Shown here in pieces: positions 41,322 to 50,829 of a stretch of DNA of 60,315 nt. The stretch is from positions 1-60,315 of the forward strand of contig NZ_FNRJ01000020.1 in NCBI RefSeq assembly GCF_900107855.1. Reading direction: 5' to 3'. The notes under the pieces are model-generated. The model saw only the letters and a list, made by a program, of their open reading frames with translations. It searched no databases and had not been told where the DNA came from. The position numbers and the translations under genes were made by a program. How positions within the stretch are numbered: position 1 is the stretch's first letter; each line of letters opens with the position of its first letter. The stretch is from Marinobacterium iners DSM 11526. Lineage in GTDB: Bacteria > Pseudomonadota > Gammaproteobacteria > Pseudomonadales > Balneatricaceae.

Positions 41322-42416
41322 TTACAAGCCGGCCTTGAGGCTGGCTTCGATAAACTGATCCAGATCGCCGTCAAGCACGCGATCACAGTTGGAAGTCTGT
41401 ACGCCAGTGCGCAGATCCTTGATGCGTTGATCATCCAGCACGTAGGAACGGATCTGACTGCCCCAGCCGATATCAGCCTTGGAGTCTTCCAGCTCCTGTG
41501 CCGCTTCACGACGCTTCATCATCTCCATTTCGTAGAGCTTGGCACGCAGCTGCTTCATACAGGTATCACGGTTTTGGTGCTGCGAACGCGCCGACTGACT
41601 CTGCACCACAATGCCGGAAGGCTCATGGGTAATACGCACGGCTGACTCGGTTCGGTTAACGTGCTGACCACCGGCACCGGATGCACGGTATACATCCACA
41701 CGCAGATCAGCCGGATTGATTTCAATGTCCACGTTGTCGTCAATTTCCGGCGAGACAAATACCGAGGAGAAAGAGGTGTGGCGTCGACCACCGGAGTCGA
41801 ACGGCGATTTACGCACCAGACGGTGAACACCGGTTTCGGTTCTCAGCCAGCCATAGGCGTATTCGCCCTCAAATCGGATAGTGGCAGATTTGATGCCGGC
41901 AACTTCACCGCCGGACACTTCCAGCAACTCGGTCTTGAAGCCTCTGCTCTCGCCCCAGCGCAGGTACATGCGCAACATCATGTTGGCCCAGTCCTGTGCC
42001 TCGGTTCCCCCTGACCCGGCCTGTATCTCCAGGAAGGCATTGTTCGCATCGGCCTCACCGGAGAACATGCGGCGGAATTCAAGCTGTTCCAACTGGGAGC
42101 GCAGACGCTCGACATCTGCTTCAACTTCGGCGACAGTATCTTCGTCGTCTTCTTCTACCGCCATATCCAGCAGATCACGGGCATCGCTGATACCAATGGT
42201 CAGCTCGTCGATGGTTTTCACCACCGATTCAAGACCAGAGCGCTCACGGCCAAGTTGCTGTGCATTTTCTGGATTGTTCCACACACCCGGATCTTCCAGC
42301 TCACGCTCAACCTCTTCAAGCCGTTCACGCTTGCCATCATAATCAAGGTAGCCGCGCAGCGACTGAGTGCGCTCGCTGAACTCTTTCAGACTGTTGAGAA
42401 TCGGATTGATTTCCAT
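41322..42416 (-). CDS. prfB: peptide chain release factor 2, no programmed frameshift
   Basis: Releases peptides at UGA and UAA codons. The stop-codon-reading SPF motif ([12 protein letters not shown]) and the catalytic GGQ ([16 protein letters not shown]) are intact. The start at 42416 ([10 protein letters not shown]) gives 364 residues in one uninterrupted frame. The place where most bacteria have the CTT-TGA autoregulatory +1 frameshift (S-L-R-G-Y-L-D-Y region, about 42340-42365) reads CTG CGC GGC TAC with no stop codon, so this gene is not regulated that way. An upstream frame to 42605 is unlikely to be used. Confidence 0.95.
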   Translation of the reverse strand: MEINPILNSLKEFSERTQSLRGYLDYDGKRERLEEVERELEDPGVWNNPENAQQLGRERSGLESVVKTIDELTIGISDARDLLDMAVEEDDEDTVAEVEADVERLRSQLEQLEFRRMFSGEADANNAFLEIQAGSGGTEAQDWANMMLRMYLRWGESRGFKTELLEVSGGEVAGIKSATIRFEGEYAYGWLRTETGVHRLVRKSPFDSGGRRHTSFSSVFVSPEIDDNVDIEINPADLRVDVYRASGAGGQHVNRTESAVRITHEPSGIVVQSQSARSQHQNRDTCMKQLRAKLYEMEMMKRREAAQELEDSKADIGWGSQIRSYVLDDQRIKDLRTGVQTSNCDRVLDGDLDQFIEASLKAGL

Positions 42417-42454
42417 GGTGGGGCTACAAACTCGCTGCTTGGAAAAAGGGAGGT

Positions 42455-42483
42455 ATTCTAACTGATCCTCGGCCCTGTTTGAA
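42455..42483 (-). promoter_or_regulatory. putative prfB-lysS promoter
   Basis: TTCAAA (complement of 42478-42483) and TAGAAT (complement of 42455-42460) are 17 bp apart, 38 bases before the prfB start. The divergent nhaD may use a TATACT near 42517-42522. Confidence 0.6.
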
Positions 42484-42574
42484 CGATTGTGCAACAGTTC
42501 CTCAATCTCTGCCTGTATACTCGACTTGCATGCCAAGGTCAGCAAGAATGGCCTGATCGACTCAGGAGGGCCGC

Positions 42575-44023
42575 ATGATAGGGAAACATCTTCTGCCAAC
42601 GGCATTTATGGCGCTGCTGTCATCGCAGGCTCAGGCAGGTGTGCAGGAAACGCCTCAACTTCTGGATCTGACAGCCAGTGTCTATGGTTATCTGGCACTG
42701 CTGATCTTCCTGCTGGCCTACGTCTTCGTGGTCATGGAGGAGCGGCTTGCGTTGCGCAAGTCAAAGCCGGTCATCGTGGCGGCAGGCCTGATCTGGGTAC
42801 TGGTCGGGCTCGCCTATCGCCAGCAGGGAGATCAAGTCACCGCCGGGGCCGAGCTGAGGCTGTATATTCTGGACTATGCCGAACTGTTCCTGTTTCTTCT
42901 AGCCGCCATGACCTTCGTGAATATGCTCGAAGAACGGCGTGTATTCGAGGCCCTGCGTACCTGGCTGGTTTCACGCGGTTTTTCACTGCGCAGTATCTAC
43001 TGGATCACCGGCGTACTGACCTTCTGCATATCCCCCATTGCCGACAACCTTTCAACCGCCCTGCTGATGGGTGCCGTTGTGCTGGCTGTCGGCAACCATA
43101 ATTATCGTTTTATTTCAGTGGGCTGCATTAATGTGGTTGTAGCCGCCAATGCCGGTGGTGCCTTCAGCCCATTTGGAGACATTACCACCTTGATGGTTTG
43201 GCAGCAGGGACATGTCTCTTTCACTCAGTTCTCGTATCTACTGTTGCCGGCGCTGGTGAACTGGCTGATACCGGCAGCCCTGATGAGCCTTGCCATTAAA
43301 AATGGACGTCCTGCCGGCAGCCAGCGCCATCAACGCATGAAAAAGGGCGGTGTTACCATCATGCTGATGTTTCTCGGTACCATTATCGCCTCTGTACTGG
43401 TACACAGCATGCTGCACTTGCCACCGGTTCTGGGCATGATGACCGGGCTTGGTGTCTTGAAACTGTACGGCTACTACCTGAGCCTGCATGACCCCGTCTT
43501 TCGTGAACAGGGTCATATCACTCACCACCATGCCGAGAACACAAGCAACCACAGCATGCTGCGTGGCGACCACACCGGCGTAGTGCGTCGGTTTGATATT
43601 TTCAAAGTAGTTGAGCGTGCCTCCTGGGACACTCTGATGTTTTTTTACGGTATCGTTTTGTGTGTGGGCGGCCTGGCCACACTGGGCTACCTGGCTGATT
43701 TTTCCACGCTGCTGTATGGCAGTCTTGGAATACCCTTGGCCAACAGCCTGATCGGTCTGCTGTCAGCGCTGGTGGATAATATCCCGATCATGTTTGCCGT
43801 ACTGTCGATGGACCCGGGGATGACGCTTGATCAATGGCTACTGGCGACCCTGACTGTCGGCACGGGTGGATCGCTGCTTTCAATCGGCTCAGCCGCCGGC
43901 GTGGCTTTAATGGGGCAGGCCCAGGGAACCTATACCTTCATGAGCCATCTGAAATGGAGCTGGGCCATCCTGCTGGGTTATGTGGCCAGCATTTTCTGTC
44001 ACCTTTGGTTAACTGGACTCTGA
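42575..44023 (+). CDS. nhaD: NhaD-type sodium/proton antiporter
   Basis: Inner-membrane Na+(Li+)/H+ antiporter of the ion-transporter superfamily, found in halophilic and marine bacteria. A cleavable-looking signal (ending AQA) is followed by about 11-12 membrane helices. NhaD signatures include [42 protein letters not shown], and [18 protein letters not shown] with [13 protein letters not shown] near the end. The ribosome site AGGAGGG is strong. Length is 482 residues. A b561-type cytochrome gene starts one base after its stop codon. Confidence 0.93.
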   Translation: MIGKHLLPTAFMALLSSQAQAGVQETPQLLDLTASVYGYLALLIFLLAYVFVVMEERLALRKSKPVIVAAGLIWVLVGLAYRQQGDQVTAGAELRLYILDYAELFLFLLAAMTFVNMLEERRVFEALRTWLVSRGFSLRSIYWITGVLTFCISPIADNLSTALLMGAVVLAVGNHNYRFISVGCINVVVAANAGGAFSPFGDITTLMVWQQGHVSFTQFSYLLLPALVNWLIPAALMSLAIKNGRPAGSQRHQRMKKGGVTIMLMFLGTIIASVLVHSMLHLPPVLGMMTGLGVLKLYGYYLSLHDPVFREQGHITHHHAENTSNHSMLRGDHTGVVRRFDIFKVVERASWDTLMFFYGIVLCVGGLATLGYLADFSTLLYGSLGIPLANSLIGLLSALVDNIPIMFAVLSMDPGMTLDQWLLATLTVGTGGSLLSIGSAAGVALMGQAQGTYTFMSHLKWSWAILLGYVASIFCHLWLTGL

Positions 44024-44024
44024 C

Positions 44025-44702
44025 ATGACCGAACACTCTGCCAAACTGGAAAGGAAACCCGTCTGGGATATTTATGTGCGTCTGTTTCACTGGACCCTGG
44101 CCGCAAGTATTCTGTTTGCTTGGTGGACCAGCGAACAGGGCGGCAACTGGATGAGCTGGCACATGTATGCCGGCTATACGGTGCTTGGGCTGGTTCTGTT
44201 CCGCCTGATGTGGGGCTTTGCCGGCAGCCACCATGCTCGCTTCAGCGAATTCGTACGCTCACCGATCACCACGGCCCGCTACGCCCTTCAGATGCTGCAA
44301 CGCCGCGAACCGCACCATCTGGGCCATAACCCGCTGGGAGGCTGGATGGTCGTGGCTTTGTTGCTACTGGCTGCAGCCCAGGCGAGTACGGGGCTCTTTG
44401 CCAATGATGAGATTATTACCGAAGGACCGCTGGTACACCTGATCAGTTACGACCTGAGTGTGGAGATCACTCGCTGGCACAAGTGGCTGTTTGATATTCT
44501 GCTGATCGCCATCGGCCTGCACCTGCTGGGCGTCATTTACCATCAACTGTTCAAGCGCGAGAAGCTGGTTCAGGCCATGTTGCACGGGCGCAAGCCAGCC
44601 TCAGCAGATGCGCCAAGCTACCCGTTCGCCCCGTTCCTGCGTGGACTGCTGCTGGCCCTCGTTGCAGCTGCCATTGTCTGGAACCTGCTCAACCTGCTTT
44701 GA
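44025..44702 (+). CDS. cytochrome b561-type membrane protein
   Basis: Four-helix di-heme b membrane protein that probably passes electrons between the quinone pool and a c-type cytochrome. Visible features are an N-terminal KPVWDIYVRLFHWTLAASI helix with a heme His, WMSWHMYAGYTVLGLVLFRLMWG and, near the end, TRWHKWLFDILLIAIGLHLLGVIYHQLF. Length is 225 residues. It follows nhaD by one base and converges on the cytochrome c' gene, its likely partner by analogy with b561-c' pairs in other proteobacteria. Confidence 0.9.
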   Translation: MTEHSAKLERKPVWDIYVRLFHWTLAASILFAWWTSEQGGNWMSWHMYAGYTVLGLVLFRLMWGFAGSHHARFSEFVRSPITTARYALQMLQRREPHHLGHNPLGGWMVVALLLLAAAQASTGLFANDEIITEGPLVHLISYDLSVEITRWHKWLFDILLIAIGLHLLGVIYHQLFKREKLVQAMLHGRKPASADAPSYPFAPFLRGLLLALVAAAIVWNLLNLL

Positions 44703-44706
44703 ATAC

Positions 44707-44735
44707 AAACAGGGCGCCACATAGGCGCCCTGTTT
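44707..44735. terminator. bidirectional terminator between cytochromes b561 and c'
   Basis: AAACAGGGCGCC pairs with GGCGCCCTGTTT, a perfect 12-bp stem with a 5-base loop, in the 59-base gap between convergent genes. The stem ends in T/A-rich arms on both sides. Confidence 0.85.
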
Positions 44736-44761
44736 CAATTCAAGTTCTAACCGCTTGCAGT

Positions 44762-45205
44762 TCAGTCCTTGAAGTTGTCGTGGCAACCCTTGCAGGTCTT
44801 GCCCACCTCACCGAAAGCCGGACGAATCTGGTCCATGTCACCGGTTTTGGCCGCAGCCGCCAGCGCATCAGCCTTCTCGGCAAACATGTTCATGCCACCT
44901 TCAAACTTGTCCCAGTTCTGCTCAATCGCCGGCAGAGCGTCGGTATCACCTTCATAGGAACCTGCAATAAAACCTTCCAGCGGAAGCTTGCTCAGCTGAG
45001 CCACAATATCTGCACGGCGTGCAAAGTCTTCTGCGTTGTAATCCTGTTTACCCTTGACCACTTCACCCATAGTGCCGAAGTGCCATTTAACAGCGCTGAA
45101 TACGCCCTGACGGTATTTGATGGCGTCTTCCGCTTCTGCCGCCAGCGCAGCCGTGCTGCCCAGCGCCATAACCCCTGCCAATCCAAGCATTGCGATCTTT
45201 TTCAT
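44762..45205 (-). CDS. cytochrome c'
   Basis: Periplasmic four-helix-bundle c-type cytochrome, which often binds NO. A signal peptide of about 21 residues (ending ALA) precedes the mature protein, and the heme motif CKGCH is only a few residues from the C-terminus, the hallmark of this family. The start at 45205 (MKKIAMLG) has a GGGAAA ribosome site; length is 147 residues. Divergent from an MFS transporter. Confidence 0.94.
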   Translation of the reverse strand: MKKIAMLGLAGVMALGSTAALAAEAEDAIKYRQGVFSAVKWHFGTMGEVVKGKQDYNAEDFARRADIVAQLSKLPLEGFIAGSYEGDTDALPAIEQNWDKFEGGMNMFAEKADALAAAAKTGDMDQIRPAFGEVGKTCKGCHDNFKD

Positions 45206-45239
45206 ATCGATTTCCCTTTTCATTGATGGTCTGAACGCA

Positions 45240-45269
45240 ATTCTATATGAGCGCAACCTAATCAAACAA
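45240..45269 (-). promoter_or_regulatory. putative cytochrome c' promoter
   Basis: TTGTTT (complement of 45264-45269) and TAGAAT (complement of 45240-45245) are 18 bp apart. No FNR-like site (TTGAT-N4-ATCAA) is present in this intergenic region. Confidence 0.45.
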
Positions 45270-45320
45270 GTTCCCGATTTAAGGGGTATACTTTGAGTCT
45301 TTTGGCAGACAGCACGTTTC

Positions 45321-46568
45321 ATGCAGACTTCCACTCTTTTCACCCTGCGACTGTTGATCCCCTTTGCACTGGGCTACTGGCTGTCCTACCTGTTTCGTGT
45401 CATCAATGCTGTGGTCGCCCCCGAGATCATGGCTGAGCTGGGTATCAGCGCTGCCACTCTGGGTCTTATTTCCAGTGCCTACTTTCTGACCTTCGCAGCC
45501 TGCCAGATTCCGCTGGGCATTCTGCTGGACCGTTATCAGACTCGAGATGTAGCATCCGCCCTGCTGTTGTTCGCCGCCGCCGGCAGTCTCACTTTCGCAA
45601 TGGCCGAAAGCAGCCTTATGCTTTGGATCGGGCGAGGCCTGATCGGCATCGGTGTCTCGGCCTGCCTGATGGCGGCCTTCAAGTGCTATACCAGCTGGCT
45701 CAAGCGGGATCAGCTTCCCGCAATCAACGGCCTGCAGTTGACCAGTGGCGGACTCGGCGCGCTCACGGCTACCGCCCCTGTCGAATTTGCCCTGACATTC
45801 ACCGACTGGCGTGGCATTTTCATGGCGACGGCCGTGTTCAGCATCCTGATCGCAGCCCTGGTACGCGGGTGCATACCCAAAACGGCAATGAAAAGGCCTT
45901 CAGAGGGCATCGTGGCCCTGCTGAGCCAGACTTGGGCCGTCGTGCGCACACCAGCCTTCTATCAACTGGCACCGGCCAGCATGCTGTCGCAGTCGGTCTT
46001 TATCGCGACCCAGTCTCTCTGGGCCGGCCTGTGGCTGCAGCAAGTCAGCGCCCTGAGCGCCAGTGCCGCTGCCGGCGTGCTGTTTGTCTCTGCCGCCAGC
46101 ATGGTAGCCGGATTTCTGTTACTGGGGTTCATCACCGGCCGCCTGAACCGGCTGGGCATCAGCACGCCCAGTGTCAGTTTTACCGGCATGCTGTGCTTCA
46201 CGCTCGCGTTGCTGTGGATCCAGATTCAGCCCGGTGAGGCCAACCTGCTGGCCTGGGCGGCATTCGGCTTTTTCGGGACGTCAGGTACGCTGATGTTCGC
46301 TGGCCTTAGTCAGCAGTTTCCGGTTGCGATCAGTGCACGGGTCAGCACCAGCCTGAACCTGGGCATTTTTCTGGGTGCATTCATTGTGCAATGGGGAATG
46401 GGTGCGGTGATCAGTCTGTGGCCATCCGAAGATGGCCAACATTATCCCGCCACGGCCTTTCGCTGGGCTCTGGCAGGGGCAACACTGCTGCAGCTATCTG
46501 GCCTGCTCTGGTACCTGATCTGTCGCTGGCGGGGAGCCCGTCAGGCCTCAAATGCGGCCAATACCTGA
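45321..46568 (+). CDS. major facilitator superfamily transporter
   Basis: Twelve-helix membrane transporter, 415 residues. The loop 2-3 motif is GILLDRYQTRDVASALLLFAA, and LTFTDWRGIFMATAVFSILIAALV matches MFS helix 6. The substrate cannot be predicted. Divergent from the cytochrome c' gene. Its last 28 bases overlap, tail to tail, the end of the flavodoxin gene on the other strand. Confidence 0.88.
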   Translation: MQTSTLFTLRLLIPFALGYWLSYLFRVINAVVAPEIMAELGISAATLGLISSAYFLTFAACQIPLGILLDRYQTRDVASALLLFAAAGSLTFAMAESSLMLWIGRGLIGIGVSACLMAAFKCYTSWLKRDQLPAINGLQLTSGGLGALTATAPVEFALTFTDWRGIFMATAVFSILIAALVRGCIPKTAMKRPSEGIVALLSQTWAVVRTPAFYQLAPASMLSQSVFIATQSLWAGLWLQQVSALSASAAAGVLFVSAASMVAGFLLLGFITGRLNRLGISTPSVSFTGMLCFTLALLWIQIQPGEANLLAWAAFGFFGTSGTLMFAGLSQQFPVAISARVSTSLNLGIFLGAFIVQWGMGAVISLWPSEDGQHYPATAFRWALAGATLLQLSGLLWYLICRWRGARQASNAANT

Positions 46569-47056
46569 GGCATCCAGGTACGGATTCGCTCTTCACTCAA
46601 GCCATGCTCACCGTCCTCATCCAATGCCAGGCCCACAAAGTAGCGCTTGTCTTGAGTTAAAGCTTTTGACGCCTCGAACCGGTAACCGTCTACCGGCCAG
46701 GGTACAACCACTTCCCCACCTGCTTCCTGCAACACCTCGTTGAGCGCTCCCATTGCATCCAGAAACCACTCACCGTAGCCAAGCTGATCCCCCAGGCCGA
46801 ACAGGGCGATCTTCTTGCCGCTGAAATCCAGTGCCTGCAAGGCAGGCCAATGCTCATCCCAGTCCTCCTGCAACTCACCAAAGTCCCAGGTCGGGATACC
46901 CATGATCAGGTATTGATACTGTGCCATTTCGACCACACCCTCGATCGCAATGTCATGCAAATGAATTTGTTCAGGCAGCAGCGCCGCAATCTGCTCTGCA
47001 ATCATTTCAGTGTTGCCCGTGGTGCTGGCATAAAACAGGCCGATGGGGGTACTCAT
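46541..47056 (-). CDS. flavodoxin
   Basis: Small FMN electron carrier. The FMN phosphate loop is YASTTGNTEMIAEQI near residues 9-23; IPTWDFGELQEDWDE and GLGDQLGYGEWFLDAMG supply the isoalloxazine-stacking aromatic residues. The 171-residue length and the insertion before the last strand indicate a long-chain flavodoxin such as FldA. Ribosome site is weak; its 3' end overlaps the MFS gene. Confidence 0.92.
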   Translation of the reverse strand: MSTPIGLFYASTTGNTEMIAEQIAALLPEQIHLHDIAIEGVVEMAQYQYLIMGIPTWDFGELQEDWDEHWPALQALDFSGKKIALFGLGDQLGYGEWFLDAMGALNEVLQEAGGEVVVPWPVDGYRFEASKALTQDKRYFVGLALDEDGEHGLSEERIRTWMPQVLAAFEA

Positions 47057-47135
47057 AGCAATTCTCGATTATCAGCCGCCTGCGCGTATCCATATGCGCT
47101 CAGGTGGAAAGGTGACCATGTCCTGTACATAAATG

Positions 47136-47157
47136 AAAAAGCAGCCCTGCGGGCTGC
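47136..47157 (-). terminator. terminator after the phasin gene
   Basis: GCAGCCC pairs with GGGCTGC (47141-47157) around a 3-base loop, and on the minus strand is followed by TTTTT. It ends the phasin transcript before the flavodoxin gene. Confidence 0.82.
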
Positions 47158-47177
47158 TTGATAACGCCTGGTACAGC

Positions 47178-47510
47178 TTACTTCTTATTGCCGGTCATGG
47201 CATCCATGGAGCCTTGTGCCAGCTGCTGCATCGCCTGCTGAGCTGAGGTCAGGGCTTTAAGATTCTGTTCATTGGCCGCTCGCAGGGTTTCTTCCAGCTC
47301 CTTGGCATAGGCCTGCTGCAGTTCAATCAGGTCATTCGGCGTCTTGCACTTCTGCAGTTCGCTGGTCTGCTGCATGGTTGCTTCGATGCAGGCCTTGGTA
47401 CACTCCATCTGCTGGCGGGTCAGCTCCTCCAGCATTTTGGTCTGGATGTTCACCAGATCACGGAAAGGTCCCATCGATTCGGTCATCTGCTTTGTCATAT
47501 CCTGAAACAT
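47178..47510 (-). CDS. phasin family protein
   Basis: Short amphipathic helical protein (110 residues) of the kind that coats polyhydroxyalkanoate granules. The sequence is almost entirely helical, with few aromatics; TPNDLIELQQAYAKELEETLRAANEQNLKAL is the typical phasin segment. The start at 47510 (MFQDMTKQM), with GGGGCAA upstream, is preferred over an earlier ATG at 47555. No PHA synthase gene is in the window. Divergent from gloA. Confidence 0.85.
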   Translation of the reverse strand: MFQDMTKQMTESMGPFRDLVNIQTKMLEELTRQQMECTKACIEATMQQTSELQKCKTPNDLIELQQAYAKELEETLRAANEQNLKALTSAQQAMQQLAQGSMDAMTGNKK

Positions 47511-47634
47511 TGTTTGCCCCCTTGGCACTTGTTGTGAATATACATAATTAATCACTATAGACTGAAAGCCGCAAGTCTGGTGCGTTAGACTTGAGATTCT
47601 AATTCAGTTCCACTCTTAAACACGAGGTGTACCG

Positions 47635-48033
47635 ATGCGCATGCTGCACACCATGTACCGGGTTACTGACCTGGAAAAATCGCTTTCCTTCTATACTGAA
47701 GTCCTAGGGATGCGTCTGCTACGCCGCAAGGACTACCCGGAAGGCCGTTTCACGCTGGCATTTGTCGGCTTTGGTGACGAAGCTGACAATACCGTTCTGG
47801 AACTCACCCACAACTGGGACACCGATCAGTATGACCTTGGCACCGGCTATGGTCATATCGCCATCGAAGTGGATGATGTGTACGAGGCCTGTGACCAGAT
47901 CAAGGCAAAAGGAGGACAGGTGGTGCGAGAAGCCGGTCCGATGAAGAACTCAACTTCAGGTACGATTCTGGCATTTGTGCGCGATCCTGATGGGTACATG
48001 ATCGAGCTGCTCAGCCCCCAGCGCGGGGACTGA
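47635..48033 (+). CDS. gloA: lactoylglutathione lyase (glyoxalase I)
   Basis: Converts the methylglyoxal-glutathione hemithioacetal to S-lactoylglutathione. Metal ligands match the Ni-type enzyme: His5, Glu56, His74 and Glu124. Length is 132 residues, with family signatures MYRVTDLEKSLSFYTEVLGM and FVRDPDGYMIELL. Convergent with the chemoreceptor gene, only 11 bases away. Confidence 0.96.
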   Translation: MRMLHTMYRVTDLEKSLSFYTEVLGMRLLRRKDYPEGRFTLAFVGFGDEADNTVLELTHNWDTDQYDLGTGYGHIAIEVDDVYEACDQIKAKGGQVVREAGPMKNSTSGTILAFVRDPDGYMIELLSPQRGD

Positions 48034-48044
48034 GCCTAATAGCA

Positions 48045-49673
48045 TCAGGTACGGAATTTCGCCGTCATGCTTTGTAGTTCCGCTGCCAGCCGTGACAGTT
48101 CATGGCTAGCAGTCTCGGTCTGGGTTGCCCCGGCTGCGGATTCCTGAGCGCTGTCGTTGATGGTCACCAAAGAGCGGTTGATCTCTTCGGCAACGCTGCT
48201 CTGCTCCTCAGATGCACTTGCGATCTGGGCGTTCAGGTCGGTGATGCGCTTGACCGCTACTGAAATGCGGCGCAGCGCCTCACCAGCTTTCTCGGCCTGC
48301 TCGCCGGTCAGTTCTGCACGTTCCTGGCTCACTTTCATCGCCGTAACGGCATCACGCGTTCCAACCTGGAGACGGCCGATCACCTGCTGAATCTCTTCGG
48401 TTGACTCCTGGGTGCGCTGAGCCAGTGAGCGAACCTCATCCGCCACCACAGCGAAGCCCCGTCCCTGATCACCTGCACGAGCCGCTTCGATGGCCGCATT
48501 CAGGGCCAGCAAATTGGTCTGTTCTGCAATACCGCGAATCACATCGACCACACTGCCGATGCTTTCACTGTCCTGCTCCACCACGGCTATCTGCGCTGCA
48601 ACCTTGCGCACCTGGTCGACCAGATCACTGGTCGCACGAACCGCATCCACGACAACCCGGTTACCGGAATCGGCCTCGTCATACGTAGATCGCGCTTCCT
48701 GATCCGCCCGTTCGGCGCTGCCGGCCACTTCCTGTACCGTCGACACCATTTCGTTCATGGCTGCCGCAACCTGTTCCACCTCGGCACGCTGGCTGTTGAT
48801 CGTCTGGCTTGAGTGACTGCTGATACTGCTCATCTCTTCAGCCGCAGCCGCCAATTGGGTAGTCGCACCGGAGATATGGCCTACCAGACTTTGCATCTGG
48901 GCCAACATCTTGTTAAAGCTGCCAGCGATATGGCTGAGTTCGTTGTCACCCTCGATTTCGGCACGCAGACGCAGATCAGAATTGGTGGCGACGTTATCCA
49001 TTACATCCTGTAAATGCTCAAGCGGCTGTCGAATGGAGCGGTAAATCAGCAAGCCCAGCAACGCCAGCACTACCACAACGGCAGCTGACAAGCCGATCTG
49101 AAATACGCGCTGACGTTCATACCTTTGGCGCAATTCCTGACGCATCTGATCTGCTTCACTCAATTGCAGGTCAACCAGCGTTGCCACCTTTTCGCTGATC
49201 GGGTCAACATCGGCGTAGAGATCCCCGTTAAAACCGTACATGTCACCGTAAGTCAGTCCGCTGAGTGTTTTCAGACGCTCAATCAGTTTTTCGATCGCAC
49301 TGTCCGCACGCTTTAGCAGACCATCGGCTTCCTGTACCAGTTTTTGCTCCTGCGGGGTCAGGTCAGTGGAAGTGTAGAGTTGCCAGTCCTGCTTGATTTT
49401 TTCTCGCGCCTGGATGACAACGGCCAAGCCGTCTTCGGCCTTCATCAGACTCTTGTCGATCTTATTAACCGTATCAATGATGTTAACTGCATAGTTATCC
49501 GACACGTTTTTCAGCAGTTCAAGCGGTACGATCCGGTCCACATAGAGCTGATCAATGCCCTGGTTAGCCTTGTTCAATTCAATCAAGGAAGTGATCACAA
49601 TAACGAGCAGACCGATAATCGGCAGCACCGACCCCAGCACCAGTTTGCTCCTGATGGTCATTCGTTTCAGCAT
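48045..49673 (-). CDS. methyl-accepting chemotaxis protein
   Basis: Transmembrane chemoreceptor, 542 residues. Membrane helices lie at about 13-33 and 196-216, enclosing a helical periplasmic sensor of the four-helix-bundle type. A HAMP domain (about 217-270) and the signalling coiled coil follow, with the conserved tip ([41 protein letters not shown]). There is no C-terminal CheR pentapeptide (ends in TAKFRT). The ligand is unknown. Sensor sequences of this class often bind small organic acids. Confidence 0.95.
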   Translation of the reverse strand: MLKRMTIRSKLVLGSVLPIIGLLVIVITSLIELNKANQGIDQLYVDRIVPLELLKNVSDNYAVNIIDTVNKIDKSLMKAEDGLAVVIQAREKIKQDWQLYTSTDLTPQEQKLVQEADGLLKRADSAIEKLIERLKTLSGLTYGDMYGFNGDLYADVDPISEKVATLVDLQLSEADQMRQELRQRYERQRVFQIGLSAAVVVVLALLGLLIYRSIRQPLEHLQDVMDNVATNSDLRLRAEIEGDNELSHIAGSFNKMLAQMQSLVGHISGATTQLAAAAEEMSSISSHSSQTINSQRAEVEQVAAAMNEMVSTVQEVAGSAERADQEARSTYDEADSGNRVVVDAVRATSDLVDQVRKVAAQIAVVEQDSESIGSVVDVIRGIAEQTNLLALNAAIEAARAGDQGRGFAVVADEVRSLAQRTQESTEEIQQVIGRLQVGTRDAVTAMKVSQERAELTGEQAEKAGEALRRISVAVKRITDLNAQIASASEEQSSVAEEINRSLVTINDSAQESAAGATQTETASHELSRLAAELQSMTAKFRT

Positions 49674-49930
49674 TTAGGGCTCCTGTCAGGCGTTCAGCAG
49701 AAGATTCAGGGCAGGTGCCGCTGAGCAATCTTTTCCTGTACAATAAAAATATTAGAAGTGGCTTATACGGATGAAAGTTCAAATTTCAACTCGTACTCAA
49801 GTAGAAGCATTATCTTGTACTATCAGTCCAGCCACAACTGTTGTATCCGTCTGTACACCCGATTCGGTGGAAGCCGTTGCAACACGACTTCCTGAAATGC
49901 ATCAATAACGATGATGAAGGCATGGCTTCA
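49674..49930. other. intergenic region upstream of the chemoreceptor and Sel1 genes
   Basis: This 257-base divergent region is more A/T-rich than its surroundings and must hold promoters for both flanking genes. TACAAT at 49739-49744 is a possible -10. I see no gene, RNA or repeat that I can support. Confidence 0.4.
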
Positions 49931-50737
49931 ATGAACAAATCTACCCTTCTTGCAGCAGCAGGCCTGCTGTTTTCCCTGCACACCACATCAGCACTTGCCG
50001 CCAGCGTCGACGCAGCCCAACGCGCCATCGATGCCGGCGATTACACCAAAGCCCTTTCCGAACTGGAAAGCCTGGTCAAGAATCAGGACCCGGCCGCACT
50101 GAACCTGCAGGGCCAGATGTACGAGAACGGCTGGGGTGTTGAAAAAAACACCGATATGGCCCGTCGCTACTATGAAAGCGGTGCCCGGCAAGGGCACCTG
50201 GATAGCGTCAACAGCCTGCGTGCATTGAAGAACCGGGAATACAAGGTCGAATTTGATCGCCTGTTGCCTCAGGCTCAGAATGGTGACGCCGAAGCCCAGA
50301 ACCGTATCGGCGAAATGTATGAGTTCGGCCAGGGCGTTGCCCGCGACAATGACGAAGCCCTCAAGTGGTATCGCAGTGCCGCCGATCAGGATGTAGTGGC
50401 TGCCTGGCATAACCTGGGCCGCAGCTACAACTTCGGCACAGGTGTTGAGCAGGACTACGCTCAGGCCGAACAGTGGTATCGCAAGGCGGCTGAGCAGGGC
50501 CACATGGATGCCATGTTCTTCCTGGGCACGCTTTACTCCAACAGTCATGGACAGGACACCAGCATCGATACCAACATTCTGGCCTACGCCTGGATGCACA
50601 ACGCGGCCGAAATGGGCAACGGCACTGCCCGCGCCATCGAGGCTCGCCTGTTGATGAAGCTGGATGAATCTCAACTGGAGGAAGCCCAGTCTCTGGCCGA
50701 GCGCTACAAGGCCAAGTTCGTCACGCCATTCAAGTAA
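49931..50737 (+). CDS. Sel1-repeat protein (periplasmic)
   Basis: A signal peptide of about 24 residues (ending ALA-A) is followed by Sel1-like TPR repeats with the recurring A-x-x-x-L-G/N-x-x-Y-x-x-G-x-G pattern (GQMYENGWGVEKNTDMARRYYESGARQGH; GEMYEFGQGVARDNDEALKWYRSAADQ; GRSYNFGTGVEQDYAQAEQWYRKAAEQGH). These mediate protein-protein contacts; no specific partner can be named. I chose the ATG at 49931 (268 residues) because AAGG is about 10 bases upstream. Confidence 0.85.
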   Translation: MNKSTLLAAAGLLFSLHTTSALAASVDAAQRAIDAGDYTKALSELESLVKNQDPAALNLQGQMYENGWGVEKNTDMARRYYESGARQGHLDSVNSLRALKNREYKVEFDRLLPQAQNGDAEAQNRIGEMYEFGQGVARDNDEALKWYRSAADQDVVAAWHNLGRSYNFGTGVEQDYAQAEQWYRKAAEQGHMDAMFFLGTLYSNSHGQDTSIDTNILAYAWMHNAAEMGNGTARAIEARLLMKLDESQLEEAQSLAERYKAKFVTPFK

Positions 50738-50745
50738 TGCCCTCT

Positions 50746-50768
50746 CCCTGCCAGCACCGCTGGCAGGG
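50746..50768 (+). terminator. terminator after the Sel1 gene
   Basis: A perfect 10-bp stem (CCCTGCCAGC with GCTGGCAGGG) closes a 3-base loop and is followed by TTTC. It lies between the Sel1 gene and the RDD gene. Confidence 0.6.
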
Positions 50769-50829
50769 TTTCACCCTGATACCGCCCTGGTGCTACAATC
50801 CGTCGCCAACCCAACCGATGGATCCGGAC

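Noticed and set aside
41322-42416. Possible sequencing error creating an in-frame prfB
   Set aside because: The expected UGA and slippery CTT are absent altogether, replaced by CTG CGC GGC; a single base error would not give this.
45206-45320. FNR/ANR-type site between cytochrome c' and the MFS gene
   Set aside because: TTGAT and ATCAA half-sites occur but are not spaced as a real site.
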